Assembly: GCA_034509925.1 (NCBI GenBank)
Contig: CM067537.1
Coordinates: 3,766,001 to 3,830,000 of the forward strand
Source of the DNA: Hirudinaria manillensis
Taxonomy: Eukaryota; Annelida; Clitellata; Hirudinida; Hirudinidae
Direction of reading: 5' to 3'
DNA: 64,000 bases
This document shows positions 25,661 through 36,877 of the stretch, in pieces. The notes beneath the pieces were generated by a model, which saw only the letters and a list, made by a program, of their open reading frames with translations, had not been told where the DNA came from and ran no database searches. Numbering within the stretch: the stretch's first letter is position 1; every line of letters begins with the position of its first letter. The translations under genes and the position numbers were made by a program.

Positions 25661-26376
25661 ATGTATCAACCAATGCAACACTGAAAAATGCTTTCAATTG
25701 CAGATCAAAGTTCAATCATTTCAAGATGAGGTTTGTAGTCACCAAAACATGATATCGTTGCCTTCGCACAAGCATGCTGCCATCATCATCATCGTCGTCG
25801 CCGTCGTCGTCAGCTTAACATTCATATGGAATTAACTCGGTAAATAGAAATGTACAATAAACAGAATAAATAAAATAAAATAAAAATGTATTATTTATTG
25901 TTTTAGGAATTTAAATAAAATAAACCAATTTTAATGCTGGATGTTAATGATGATGGCTTGATTAACAACCTATTGGAATATTGTTTTAATATTTATAAAC
26001 TCAGTATTAACTAGATGAAAATAATTAATAATAATAATAATCAAAATAATAAAAAAATAATAATAATAAAAAGAAAATAATAAAGACAAAGATTGCCGAT
26101 GTCGATGATAGTGATAAAGGTGATTTTAATTAAACATAATGGCCACCTGTAAGGTGAAAGCTTAATTATATACTGAAACGAATTGCAGTGCAGCTTTTAG
26201 TCATCACTATCATAACCTTCGTCGTCGCTATGGATGACGTCATGGTTATCAAGCTTACGTCATCATCACGAGAACAATAAAATGCAATTATTAACTGCAC
26301 AATGACGTTGCTGAATAAAAATAAATAAATTTCTTAAGGAGTCATAACGCACTCACTTTTCAACCACTTTCACTTG

Positions 26377-26481
26377 CCAGCCAGCCAACCAATCAACCAG
26401 CCAACCAACCAATCAACCAGCCAACCAACCAATCAACCAGCCAACCAACCAATCAACCAACTAACCAACCAGCCATCCATC
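26377..26481. repeat. 20-bp minisatellite (AACCAGCCAACCAACCAATC)
   Basis: Four near-perfect tandem units with degenerate CCAGCC/CCAACC ends. Confidence 0.93.
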
Positions 26482-28760
26482 AAATCCAACCAACAGTCAA
26501 TCACCAACAGAATTTTATCAACTTTCAGATAATCATCCAAACAAAAAAACTTACACGAATTCCTAACTAATACTCACAAAACTGAAACAAAACTGTCCCA
26601 AGGCAAGGGACGAAACAAAAAGAAAAAAACGAAAAGAATTATTTTCATTAAATTATAAATTAAATTCAATTTTAATAAAATGATCCTCAAACGGTTTGAA
26701 AGCCACTCAACTTTTGCTTTTATAATCAAGCAGTGGTTTCAGCACGCGACTGATATTTGGCAAGCTGTACTACAGGTGTCTGTACTACATTCGGTTGTAC
26801 AGGTAATTCTGTGCAAGTCCTACGCAACAGGTGTTCATCCGTAGGTAGACGATTCGATTTTTTTACTACCATCCACTAAATGATGACGACGACGACGACG
26901 ACGATGAAGATGGTGATGATGATGATGATGATGATGATGATGTAGACGACAGCGATGAATCTGCTGATAAGCCAAAGTTGTTTAAAACTGTTCTTCAGTT
27001 TATATTGTTGATTTGTTGGTCAAATAACTGGCATAAATAACATAAATAACCGAAATAAATAAAATAAATGATTGAAATTGTTTCAAACTCGTCGAAATTT
27101 TCAAGGTTTTAAAGTTCAACTGCTGCTAAATTATTCATTCCGTCCGATGATAATCAGCTGCTCTCCTCATTATACTATTTGCGGTGATGATGATGATGGC
27201 GGTGACTATTGACGATGATAACTACATGACGGCGATGATAATGATCCCACGATGTCATGTCGCTTAAGATAATCACGTCTTCCGAGATCGCATGGTAATC
27301 GGCTTCTCAATCATTTTCCCACTTTTCCATTTAAAAGCGGCCAATCGCAGACGACCCGATCGGAGCTCATGAATATTCAAATATTTTTTATTTAAAAATA
27401 ATTCCCAACTTCAATTCAGTACTAAGTATCAGGGCCTTATTAAAGAAATAACAACATTAAATTTCTTAATAATAGTTTATTATAAACAACCAGTGACGTA
27501 ATTGAGGTTCAAATTCAAAGTTAACTTGCACGGGCAAATTCTAAGCTTCAATAATTTTTTTGGAAAATATTACAAGCCTTATTTTGAATCTCAAGCCAAA
27601 ATCCAGCCACTCAAGAAGGGTTCAACGCCACCGCACTACTGTAGTACCACCACCACCACCATCATCGTCATCACCACCGCCACCAAAAGTTAATTCTAAC
27701 CGACCCGATAGATGTCACTAAAGTTTAACAATTTCTGTTTTTAGAATATGACAAAATAATGCATAACCATCATAAGATGTAACAGTTGAGGAGTGAAAAA
27801 TTGATGGAGTTCTCCATAAAAGCTTTGAGAACGATGGAATCAAGATGAAATCCAAAAAGATGATCCCAAACCTGGCGAATTTGCGGGAACCACCCGCCTG
27901 AAATTAAATATGCTTCAATTAAATATAATACGTCTGACTGTTGATGAACTTCAGCAATTTATCAGCGGTCTTACTTTTTTGAGTTGCCAACGCAGTTAGG
28001 CGATGGAATAATATTTAAAAGGCAAACAACGTTGAACATCAAACACTTTCGAAATCACTTAACATCTGATCCGGATTCTGAAATATCTAGGATTATCGAT
28101 TCGTTCGATCCAAGCGATTCCATTTATATTATTTTACTTTTTTTTTGATTTTCAAAAATGTTATTTCGATTTTATTTATCTACCTTATCTTGTGACATTT
28201 CAGTTCCTAGATTCTAAGCTTTCAAGTGAATCAAGTCTTAATAACCTTAAACTGCAACTGAATTCGGACGATATTGTTCAACTTGCCGATACATTTATCT
28301 GGCCATTGACCTACATTGTAGGTCTTACACCAATACTAGTATTGGAACAGTGTCAATAAATTGTATTATAGGAATGCCAAATTTCCTTATAATGATATCT
28401 TTATGATGAACTGATACATAAATCAATGCTGGTCTTCCTCCATTGACAGCAAATGACATACAGATGCAATACAATCACTTTAAAGAGACACAAACGCAGC
28501 AAACAAACCCAGTATGCATGGAAACGTTGAGCAACACAGAAAATAAAAATACAAAACACCGAACGATCTTCATTCTCGTGACTTCCTTCCATCGATTCTC
28601 CTCCGACGATTTGTTCGGCCGTGAATAATTAATTAAGAACATCAGAACTCACACAATTGTTTTGGCCGTGGATGAATAATTAATAAAGAACATCAGAACT
28701 CACACTACCCGCGCAGTCGATAGGTTTTTCAGTCTGCAGAAGAATCGGTCCGAGCGAGAG

Positions 28761-30074
28761 ATGGATCGCCAGGAAAGGTACGTTTGCCGACACAAAAGGC
28801 ATCTCATTGCTGAGCAGTTGACGAGGGAATCCAAGGCCCTACGAGACTTTGTGGTGAAATACTTTGCAGGAAACAACGTGGAAATCAGGGTTGGTTTCTT
28901 TTGAATTTTGTCAAAAGGTCAAAGTTTGAAGAAGTTTATTTCTTAGGCCACGAGCGATGGAGAATTCGAGCCTTTGAAGATTTTAGAAGTTCTGATGAAT
29001 CGACAAGACAGAGAACCCGTCGAAGCGTTCTGGAATTTTCTCCTCGAATCCTTTCCGGATCTTTACGAAGAACTTCGGATAGAAATATCTGCCGAAAGGG
29101 AAGAACTCGAGTTCGACGAGAAGATAAGAAGAGAGGCCCGTCACCAGGTGCAGAGAGTCTTTGGAGGTAGCAAACACCTCTCAGAGAGGGAAAAGAACAA
29201 GCTGGAACGACTCCTTTGCATCAGGATGCAGGTTCTGAGCGACATCTGGTGTCAGAAACTGGAGAGGATTCGAATGGCACTGAGGAGGAGCGAAGCCCTC
29301 GTCGAGGAGTGCGACAAAACCGTGGGACGCATCTTCCTGGATCTCGAAGAAAGGGCAGAGAATCAAAAGAGGAGGATGCTGAAGTTCTTGCCCGAGGAAA
29401 AGCAGAGACGCATCAAATCCATGATCATGCGGCACAACGGGGAATACCCGTCCAGAAGACAGGTGGCTTGGAAGAAACTGGAAATGAGTCTGGCAAAGGA
29501 GGAGGTTTTGTTCGACTACTGCATCACCTGCTCCGAGGAAATCACGAAAGAACGATTGAAAGTTTTAAAGCTTTTGAATCTCGAAGGCGATTGGCCAAGA
29601 ACGGAGGTCGACAAAGAACTGAAAAACCTGATGAACAGTTTCTACGAAGACATCAGAAACTTGAAAAAGGCAACGAGCGAAGACAAGAAGCTACTGAGAA
29701 TGAAAGAAGAGGAGTTGATGAGGATGGCCTATGAGTGTTCGCAGCAGATCGGAGAAAAGGAGCAAACCATTCAAAGTCTGAGAGCTGTCGTCAAAAAGAT
29801 GCAACAGATTTCGATCAAACTCGAAAACGAGCTGAGAGAAGCGAGGGCCGAAATCGCAGAGACGGGAAACGAACTGAACCGCTGGAAAATAAAATGCCAG
29901 GCGATGGATATTTCCCGGAAGATCTTCACGGCCGAGGGTAAAATTAACGAATCGGAAGCGAATCAAACTCCGGGAATCAAAATCAGAAGGTTTACGAGGG
30001 AATCCAAATCTAAAAGTTCGACTCTGCCGAAACTCGCCCGACCGGAAAACTGGGTCCAAAAGAAACGATTCTGA
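28761..30074 (+). CDS. CARD-like domain plus coiled-coil protein
   Basis: Two exons, 28761-28889 and 28947-30074, joined in phase 0; 418 residues. The N-terminal 95 residues are predicted helical with the spacing of a death-fold/CARD domain: HLIAEQL, LRDFVVKYF, PLKILEVLMNR and EPVEAFWNFLLESFPDLYEEL. The last piece strongly recalls the CARD pattern in which a helix start such as AFxxFLxAL precedes a Leu-rich end. From about residue 100 to 365 the chain is highly charged and heptad-rich (coiled coil), and the C terminus is basic and Ser-rich. A CARD followed by a coiled coil is the layout of BCL10/CARD9/CARD11-type signalling scaffolds, but no other domain of those proteins is present. The domain call is by eye. 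AATAAA signals near 30210 lie 3' of the gene, which runs tail to tail with IPPK. Confidence 0.6.
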
Positions 30075-30275
30075 AAGTTTTGGTCGAACAAAAAGTTCCA
30101 ACGACGCACTCGAAATGGTGACGGACGTCAAAATCGTACAATTAGAAGTACATTTCTTTTCAGATTATAAAAATTTTGACTTTTCGTGAAAATTATCGAA
30201 ATAATAGATAAATAAAGAAAAAAAATATAAAAAAATAAAGAAAAAACTAATACGCGTAAACTTTTGCAAACGTTT

Positions 30276-33200
30276 TCATAGCAAGAGCGGGTGACTCTGA
30301 TAAGTGTTAACGATGTTCACGTCCTCTTCGTAATAAAACGTTATTTTGTCAAACTTTTTCACATCGACGTCAATAATGGACACCTTTGCCACGACTTCCT
30401 TGTCGTCTCCCAGCGAAATGTCGCAGGCCTCGTTCCTTTGCGAGTGTTGCCTGGAGAAGAAGTCATCAAAACAAGTCGTCTCATCATCATCATCATCATA
30501 ATCGTACGTTATTAACAAACGAGAAGCGATCGGTCGATCGATCGATTAATTTGCCGATTTATAAATAAGTCGGCTTACTGGTGGTTCGGAGCCAACGAAA
30601 TGATGATGGAGCAGTCCTTTGCACTCCTTGCAGCCAGAAATCTTTTTACCTTCAGAATTATGAATTAAATTAATAATTCCTATAAACCGACTATAAATCA
30701 AGGAATTGCAATTTAAAATAATCTCGCAATACCAAATGGATCTTGTCGAATACTTATTATTAACAACAACATCAACAACAGCAGCAGCAACAACAACAAT
30801 GGAGGGGTCGTCCATAAATGATGTCTTGCATGCATAGGAAATGGGAAGCTTAAAACTGCAACGAACATAATTACAAGACCAACTGATAATTTCTGAAACA
30901 AAAAATACAACAACAAAAAATGTTGCCAGAACCAAGAAGAATGATTAAAACTCTTGTTTAAGCATTTATCTTAATATTTCTGTTAATTGCCAGGGATATT
31001 AACATTAATTTTCTTCTCTGCTTTTTACGCAGAGAAAGTTGTTATGTCTTTCTTCTCCTATCTAAGAGGTTTTTTTCTTTAAGATTTATGATGTCATAAT
31101 GGAGAGGATTCATAGGTTTGTCGTTTTTTTTTATCTCAAATGAAATGCTGTGAAGGTGAACTTTTATTAAGGAATGGACCAAAAAAAATTGTGCAACATG
31201 AATTTAAAGACAATCCTGAACATCTAATCTAGAGATTTGTTTTTATACAATCTGAATATGAATGTGTTTTCAGCCGAACAAGAAACAATTTGGCCTTAAA
31301 ATGACTTCACGAAATGCTTTCCCTATAAATAAATTACTATTAATTTTTTATAACGCACGACATTAGCTCGACACCATCGTCCTCGGATCGATATTTTCGT
31401 GCAAAACTCACGTCGAGAATGTCATCTCTGACTTCATTCTTGCAGCAGTTGTTGAGCCAATCCACGTCAAATGGTCCATCGATGCAGCATTCCTCTCTGG
31501 ATGAACAACGACAACAACATTTTGTTTGCAAAATAGTATTTTATTTTCCTTTGCTATTTGTATTTCAATGATGATGTCGTCTGCCTGGAAAGATTCCCGC
31601 AAGAAAATAATTAAACGATTTGATACATACTGCTCTAACATTCATACACTTGGTAAGTTGATGCATTACAGGCTCATGTTTAGAGATAAAAGATATCAGA
31701 TGAAATGTAAGTAATTATTCTAAGATGGCATGAATGGGACTCTGCTAAATGGGGAGTAAACAATAGTGCAAACGACACGCATATGTAAATTATGCGTTAA
31801 CATAATAAATACAAAACGTGAGGGGGAAGGGGGAGGGGTAATGATCCCTCTCTACATCGGACTTAATTTTTGCATTTGCCCTTAAAGCGAACGATTTTTT
31901 TAAATGCGAAAATCTCTAAAAAAAAATCAATTCATCGATTTGGCCACGAAAGTAAGGAAGAACTCATTTCACCTCATCCCGAGGTTCTCGGAGAAGAAGT
32001 CCGAGACGTCGTCGTGCACTTGAAGCATCTTCTTGAGGTTCAAATCCTCGTCCAACCTCTGACAGTCCAAGATGCATGACAGCACGGAGTCGCTGCAAAG
32101 TCGACTGCAACCTGACGTGCGAAATGGAATCCGTTTAATAATAATAACAATAATAATAATAAAATGTCATTTGTATAGAACCGTGCGCCAAAATGGAATC
32201 CGTTAATAATAATAATAATAAAATGTCATTTGTATAGCGCCATGCTCGTGAGATACAGGGGCGCTGATAGGTTGTGACTTTTGGAAGATTTAATTAAAAA
32301 TAACTATAATAATATATTAATTATAATAATAATAATAATATTCAGGAGTCCTAATGTCCCTTATTTTGAAATAAATAGTAATATTTAATGAACATTTAAT
32401 ATTAATAATCTGCTCAGTCAACACTGAAGCACACTGCAGCAGAAATAAACTATTAAATTCCTGAGGAAGTATCCAATTGCTTATGCAATAGCCTAGCCCT
32501 GCTGGCAGCATTCACCACCACCATCATCATCATCAATAAAAATTCTAATTATAGCTTGCCTTAATTAAGCCTTCTTGAGTTAATTTATTCTATATTCTAC
32601 ATTCACCTTCACATATAGCAGTTCTCTCACAAAACCAAACAGCACCAAATTAATCACACATTTGGAAATGGGGCAAAAAATTATTCTAGCAAAAATACAG
32701 TGAATTATCATTACTTTAAGACTAAATGCACATTTCCATTAAATTCATTTCTCTGCTGTTTGATTTAATTAATATTGACTTAATTAATATTGATTTAATT
32801 GATATTGATTTTATTAATATTGATTTAAATAATATTAAATCTCATTAAATTTCAAGTATAATCTGCCTATGCTACGAGCAAGAACAACACTGCAAGTAAA
32901 TGTCTTGCTAACGGCTATTAGAGTGACATCGTTCTATATTATTCTGATTATATTATTTATATTAACCAAAAGAAATTGTACAATAAATTCCATTTAGACT
33001 TTAAGTAAGGAATAACAAAAACAAAAATGTTGAACAAAATTAAACATAATTAAACAAAAAATAAAATAACCCAAAAGCTAGTCTTAAAGAATACAAGCTT
33101 CTACTATCACCTAACTATTCAGAACCCAATACGTTAACAATATCACCAACAACATTATTATTGTTAAAACAACTACTACTACTATGACCATCAATTAAAG

Positions 33201-36200
33201 TTATTCTAACCAGAGGAGCAGGTATGGTTGAACTTTGATTCTCTGCAGTGCTGAGGTCTGTGAGAGGAGAGATGCGGATGTTGCGAGGAGAGGAGGCATT
33301 GAACGACCAACTTGATCAGGTGTTCCATCATGTCCCTGAAGCTAGGAAAAAGTTTGAAAAGGAGAATTATTTTATTGAGTTGTTAAGTAATAATTTGTTA
33401 TTATCAGTTAAGTAATGATAGCAAACATTTATTATTATTATTACTTAACCATGTCCATTACTTACTATTTATTCATTACAATAACAAGTGTTATCATAAT
33501 GATATGATTAAAACACTGCCATTGCAACTTCAATAGCAACAACATCATAATCACAACCATAATCATAATCATAATACCTTTTCCAGGACTTATGTGGGAA
33601 GCAATTTCTCATCCAACTTTCAACTTCCTCTTCAAAGTTTTCAGAATCGAATTCACTCAGGATTATCTGTCCGTCCTGCAAGATATAATTAATTTAAACA
33701 ATTCAACCATTGAAACCATTCAGTTGAACAGAGTAAATTAAAAAATATCCATAAATAAATCTCCTTTATAATCCTTAATAAATATAACAAACAACTCCTT
33801 ATTAAATCAAAAACAAGAAGCAATGGCTAAATTAATTAATTAATAATGTAATTATTTGTTACTTTAATTAATAAACTGATAATTAGATGTCAATAATTAT
33901 TAGGAAGGAGGTGATTATTAAGCTTTAAAAGTGCAAAACTAAATTGGACAATATTTGATTTGAGCCCAAAACTCAATTGGCAAATACACGACACCATCAC
34001 TTTTTGTGACCATCTCCGGTTCTTAACTTTTATTCTAATCAAATTACTAATTAAATCAAAACATTTTAATTTATGTTAATGAATTTATTTTTATTTATGT
34101 TAATCATTATCAATTATCTGAGAATATAGTTTCCATAAAAGCCATAAAATTACTTTATTTCTTCTTGAAGCCAATTTTGATATTATTATTATTTTGATAT
34201 TATTATTATTCCTTCTTCTCGGTCTCATAGCCAGTGCTCTCAGCGATTCATCCAAGTACTTTCCGAAGAATTATTATTATTGTTGTTGCATTATAAAACA
34301 ATATTGTTTCACTTATGTTATTACGTTATTATATTATTACGTTATTACTGGCACTAAGCTCATTCGTGTGAACTTTTTCCCTTTTTTAATTTTTGAATTT
34401 CAAATTAAATTATTGAACAAACTGTAATTAAATCCTCACAAAGCCAATAAACTAAACATTAATTGGAGGAACGTCGAAATCGCAGCACTATCCGCAGCGA
34501 TATCTGGCGAAAGCTGCGCATGCAAACGGACGGATGCCACGAGAACCTAAAGTCGACAGTGTAGGTGCAAATACATACGATCGGTCAACCTTGAAAACTC
34601 TGCAGTTGTTTTGAGGATTCCTCATGAGTCCAGCCACGGCAAATGCCATCCTATCAGCACATCTGTTTGTATAATCCATGTCAACAATTAATATTCGTAT
34701 AATTATAATATTAGGAATAATTATAATAATTCATGTAAGACTCAGAAAGTCAGGCCTAATCATATTTGATTAATATTAAACTTCAAAATATGCACCATTA
34801 CTCTAAAGATCATTCTATCAATAGCACCTGTCCTAAAGGACTGAAATACCTCAGCCCATTGCTTATCAATAAAATTAATGCTGAAAAATGGCAAGTTTAT
34901 GTGATGAGAATATTGGAGATTAAATAAAAATATTAACATATTTACTTGAAGAAATAAACTATGGGAAGCTAAATCTTGTTATAAACACAGGGAATAGGTT
35001 TAACCTTATTAGCTGAGAACTTGGTCTTGATTAATCGAACAATCAAAGAGTTCACGGAGAAATAAATGAACATTAAGCACTTATTCCTAATAACTATTCA
35101 TTAAATACTTTATTTTAACCAGCCATTTATCTTTAAATAAAATATAATTTAATTTTAAAACAATGATTAATTAAATAACATCGCAGCTCACCCAGAAAAC
35201 AAATCAATCGGACAATAAAAACTCCTCTCGCTGTACTTCCCAGAAAGCACCTTTGAAACACGAAAATAATAGAAATAATAATAATAATAACAACAATAAC
35301 CAGCCTATTAGCATATTATTATATCAGCACGATATGCTAATGTTGTGAAATGGAAGCAGTTCATTTTTAAACCAAACCAATGTTTGTTAACTGCACAAAA
35401 AAGATTAATCATTTAACTAATAATTAATTGATAACTAATTGCTGTAGTTAAACGCCACTGTGTGATTAAACTACTCGCAACGATTTCGGAATCGCTCACT
35501 TTCTCGGCCTGCTGCATGCAGTACCTGCAGACGTGTTTCTTGACTTCAAACATGTCGTCAGATGCAGGAAGGTAACCCCACTTCGGCTTTAATGAATTTT
35601 TAATTTGCAAATCTAATGAAATCCAATTCCGACAAAATCGAGCAAAATCGTAAATTAGGGTTACCCGTTACTATTTGACTTGTTGAGGTTTAATAAAGAG
35701 AAGCAAATAAATAATATCCTAAGAATCGTGGCTTGACATGGAACAAAAAATTACCATTTAAAATCTTTTATTACCTTGATTTCAATGGAAAGGGTTTCAC
35801 TCCCAGATGGTAAGAAGCAGAGATCAGGCATCTCAATGGCTGAAGCAAGCTGAGGTGGAATACCTTTGGCCAATCTGTGCACTGATATAAACAAGTCAGT
35901 AACTGATATTTAATCTGATGCATTAATGTATGGGATTCACCTGGCCTATAGGACTGAATTTTATGGCCTATATCCTCAGCAAAGGCTGGAGCAAGAAGAA
36001 CTGATTTCTAATGGATCACAACAAAAATAAGACAGTTTAATGAAACATCAGATAAGAGCAAAAAACAATTTCACTATTACCATGGGCACAATGTAATTTC
36101 TGATCATGAGTGGCTTTATGACATTTTCAGCAAAGGATAACTGGTTCATCACCACATTCTTCAGCATAGCAGATGTAGACTGAAAAGTAAACTATTTTAC

Positions 36201-36435
36201 AATGAGTGTGTTCGATTATAATGTGCTTGTTGTCATATTTACCTCACAGCTTTTTTTTGAAATATTTTCATTCGGTAATTTTACCAATCGCAGCACCTTC
36301 TGCAAAATTTGGCACTAGATCTGTTATAATATTCAAGAATAATTTAAAAGTTAAATTCCAAAGCACCTTTCTGTTAGAAATCACAATTCCAGCATTTCCC
36401 TCGCATCTGTAAGTCCAGTCGTGTATGTTCTCCAT
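30276..36435 (-). CDS. IPPK: Inositol-pentakisphosphate 2-kinase, 14 exons
   Basis: Exons (high to low): 36435-36367, 36299-36243, 36179-36081, 36007-35941, 35881-35775, 35586-35500, 35250-35192, 34662-34590, 33675-33578, 33335-33211, 32111-31973, 31496-31355, 30649-30579, 30450-30276; 455 residues, phases consistent. The enzyme phosphorylates Ins(1,3,4,5,6)P5 at the 2-hydroxyl to make InsP6. Diagnostic features: WTYRCEGNAGIV at the N terminus, EIKPKWG (about 131-137), HVCRYCMQQ, YCPIDLFSG (about 174-182), NPQNNCRVFK, IDGPFD, SAKDCSIIISLAP and the late IIDVDVK (about 423-429). The donor after exon 12 (TGC|GTTATA) is unusual; I chose it because it keeps EDDGVEL before VKRFLAARSAKDCS. The alternative GAC|GTGAGT at 31412 is also in phase and would drop 19 codons. 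An in-frame TGA at 31969 is avoided by the donor ATGAG|GTGAAA. Confidence 0.92.
32122..32275 (+). repeat. Tandemly duplicated AAT-tailed short repeat in IPPK intron
   Basis: Two adjacent copies of AAATGGAATCCGTT-(AAT)n-AAAATGTCATTTGTATAG; the second continues into GCGCCATGCTCGTGAGATAC. Related to the copy at 6825-6905. Confidence 0.7.
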
Positions 36436-36877
36436 CTCTCAGTAAATTTCGGAAAAATTCTTTCAGAATATTAAACTATTAATAACAATTAAATAATATA
36501 TTATAATTCGAACATGAAAATGCAAGCAACGCGGAAACTCGGCAAAACAACCCCCAATTAAATACAAGCCCAAGCGTGTTGCGTTTCAATTCATCAAAAT
36601 TTAGAGCAGAAGTGTCTTAAACTCTGATACAAAGTAAAATTAAATGTTTTAGTAGATCAAATTATACCAACAATTTATAGTTTATTATTTAAAAATTAAA
36701 ATTGTCTCGACATACATTTTACGTTTAGTGGTTTCTACCTGTACTATTTACCTTCATTGTGCTATAATCAAATGTAAACAAATTTTAAAAGCATGGATAT
36801 CATATGGGGAATCTACATTTAAATTGACTTTAATTACCGAAGAAACTTAATCCAAAAATAATGAAGTGTGTCTAAAA
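36436..36877. promoter_or_regulatory. Putative bidirectional promoter, IPPK / cholinesterase-like gene
   Basis: 442 bp separate the two start codons of head-to-head genes. No clear TATA box was identified on either side; this is inferred from arrangement only. It should also contain both 5' UTRs. Confidence 0.4.

Larger units (their letters stand above)
24834..28760. other. Gene-free stretch with minisatellites
   Basis: No gene found. Holds two minisatellites (annotated separately), GAT-rich tracts near 26880-26945 and 27185-27240, and AT-rich filler. The short open frames are low-complexity or lack splice support. The last 130 bp probably contain the 5' UTR of the coiled-coil gene; a duplicated 24-25 bp string (AACATCAGAACTCACAC) occurs at about 28638 and 28689. 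Confidence 0.5.

Noticed and set aside
28901-30131. Open frames overlapping the coiled-coil gene, up to 172 codons
   Set aside because: Off-frame readings of an Arg/Glu-rich coding sequence; only the main frame has helix heptads and a matching upstream exon.
30546-30935. Minus-strand open frame (FKLPISYACKTSFMDD...) as an IPPK exon
   Set aside because: A frame-shifted reading of the true exon 30649-30579 gives VKRFLAARSAKDCSIII, which matches the family; the upstream part is repeat-derived poly-Val.
31969-32111. IPPK ending at the TGA at 31969 (a 327-residue kinase)
   Set aside because: A good donor (ATGAG|GTGAAA) lies just before that TGA, and downstream exons encode IDGPFD, SAKDCSIIISLAP and IIDVDVK, all expected at the C-terminal end of the family.
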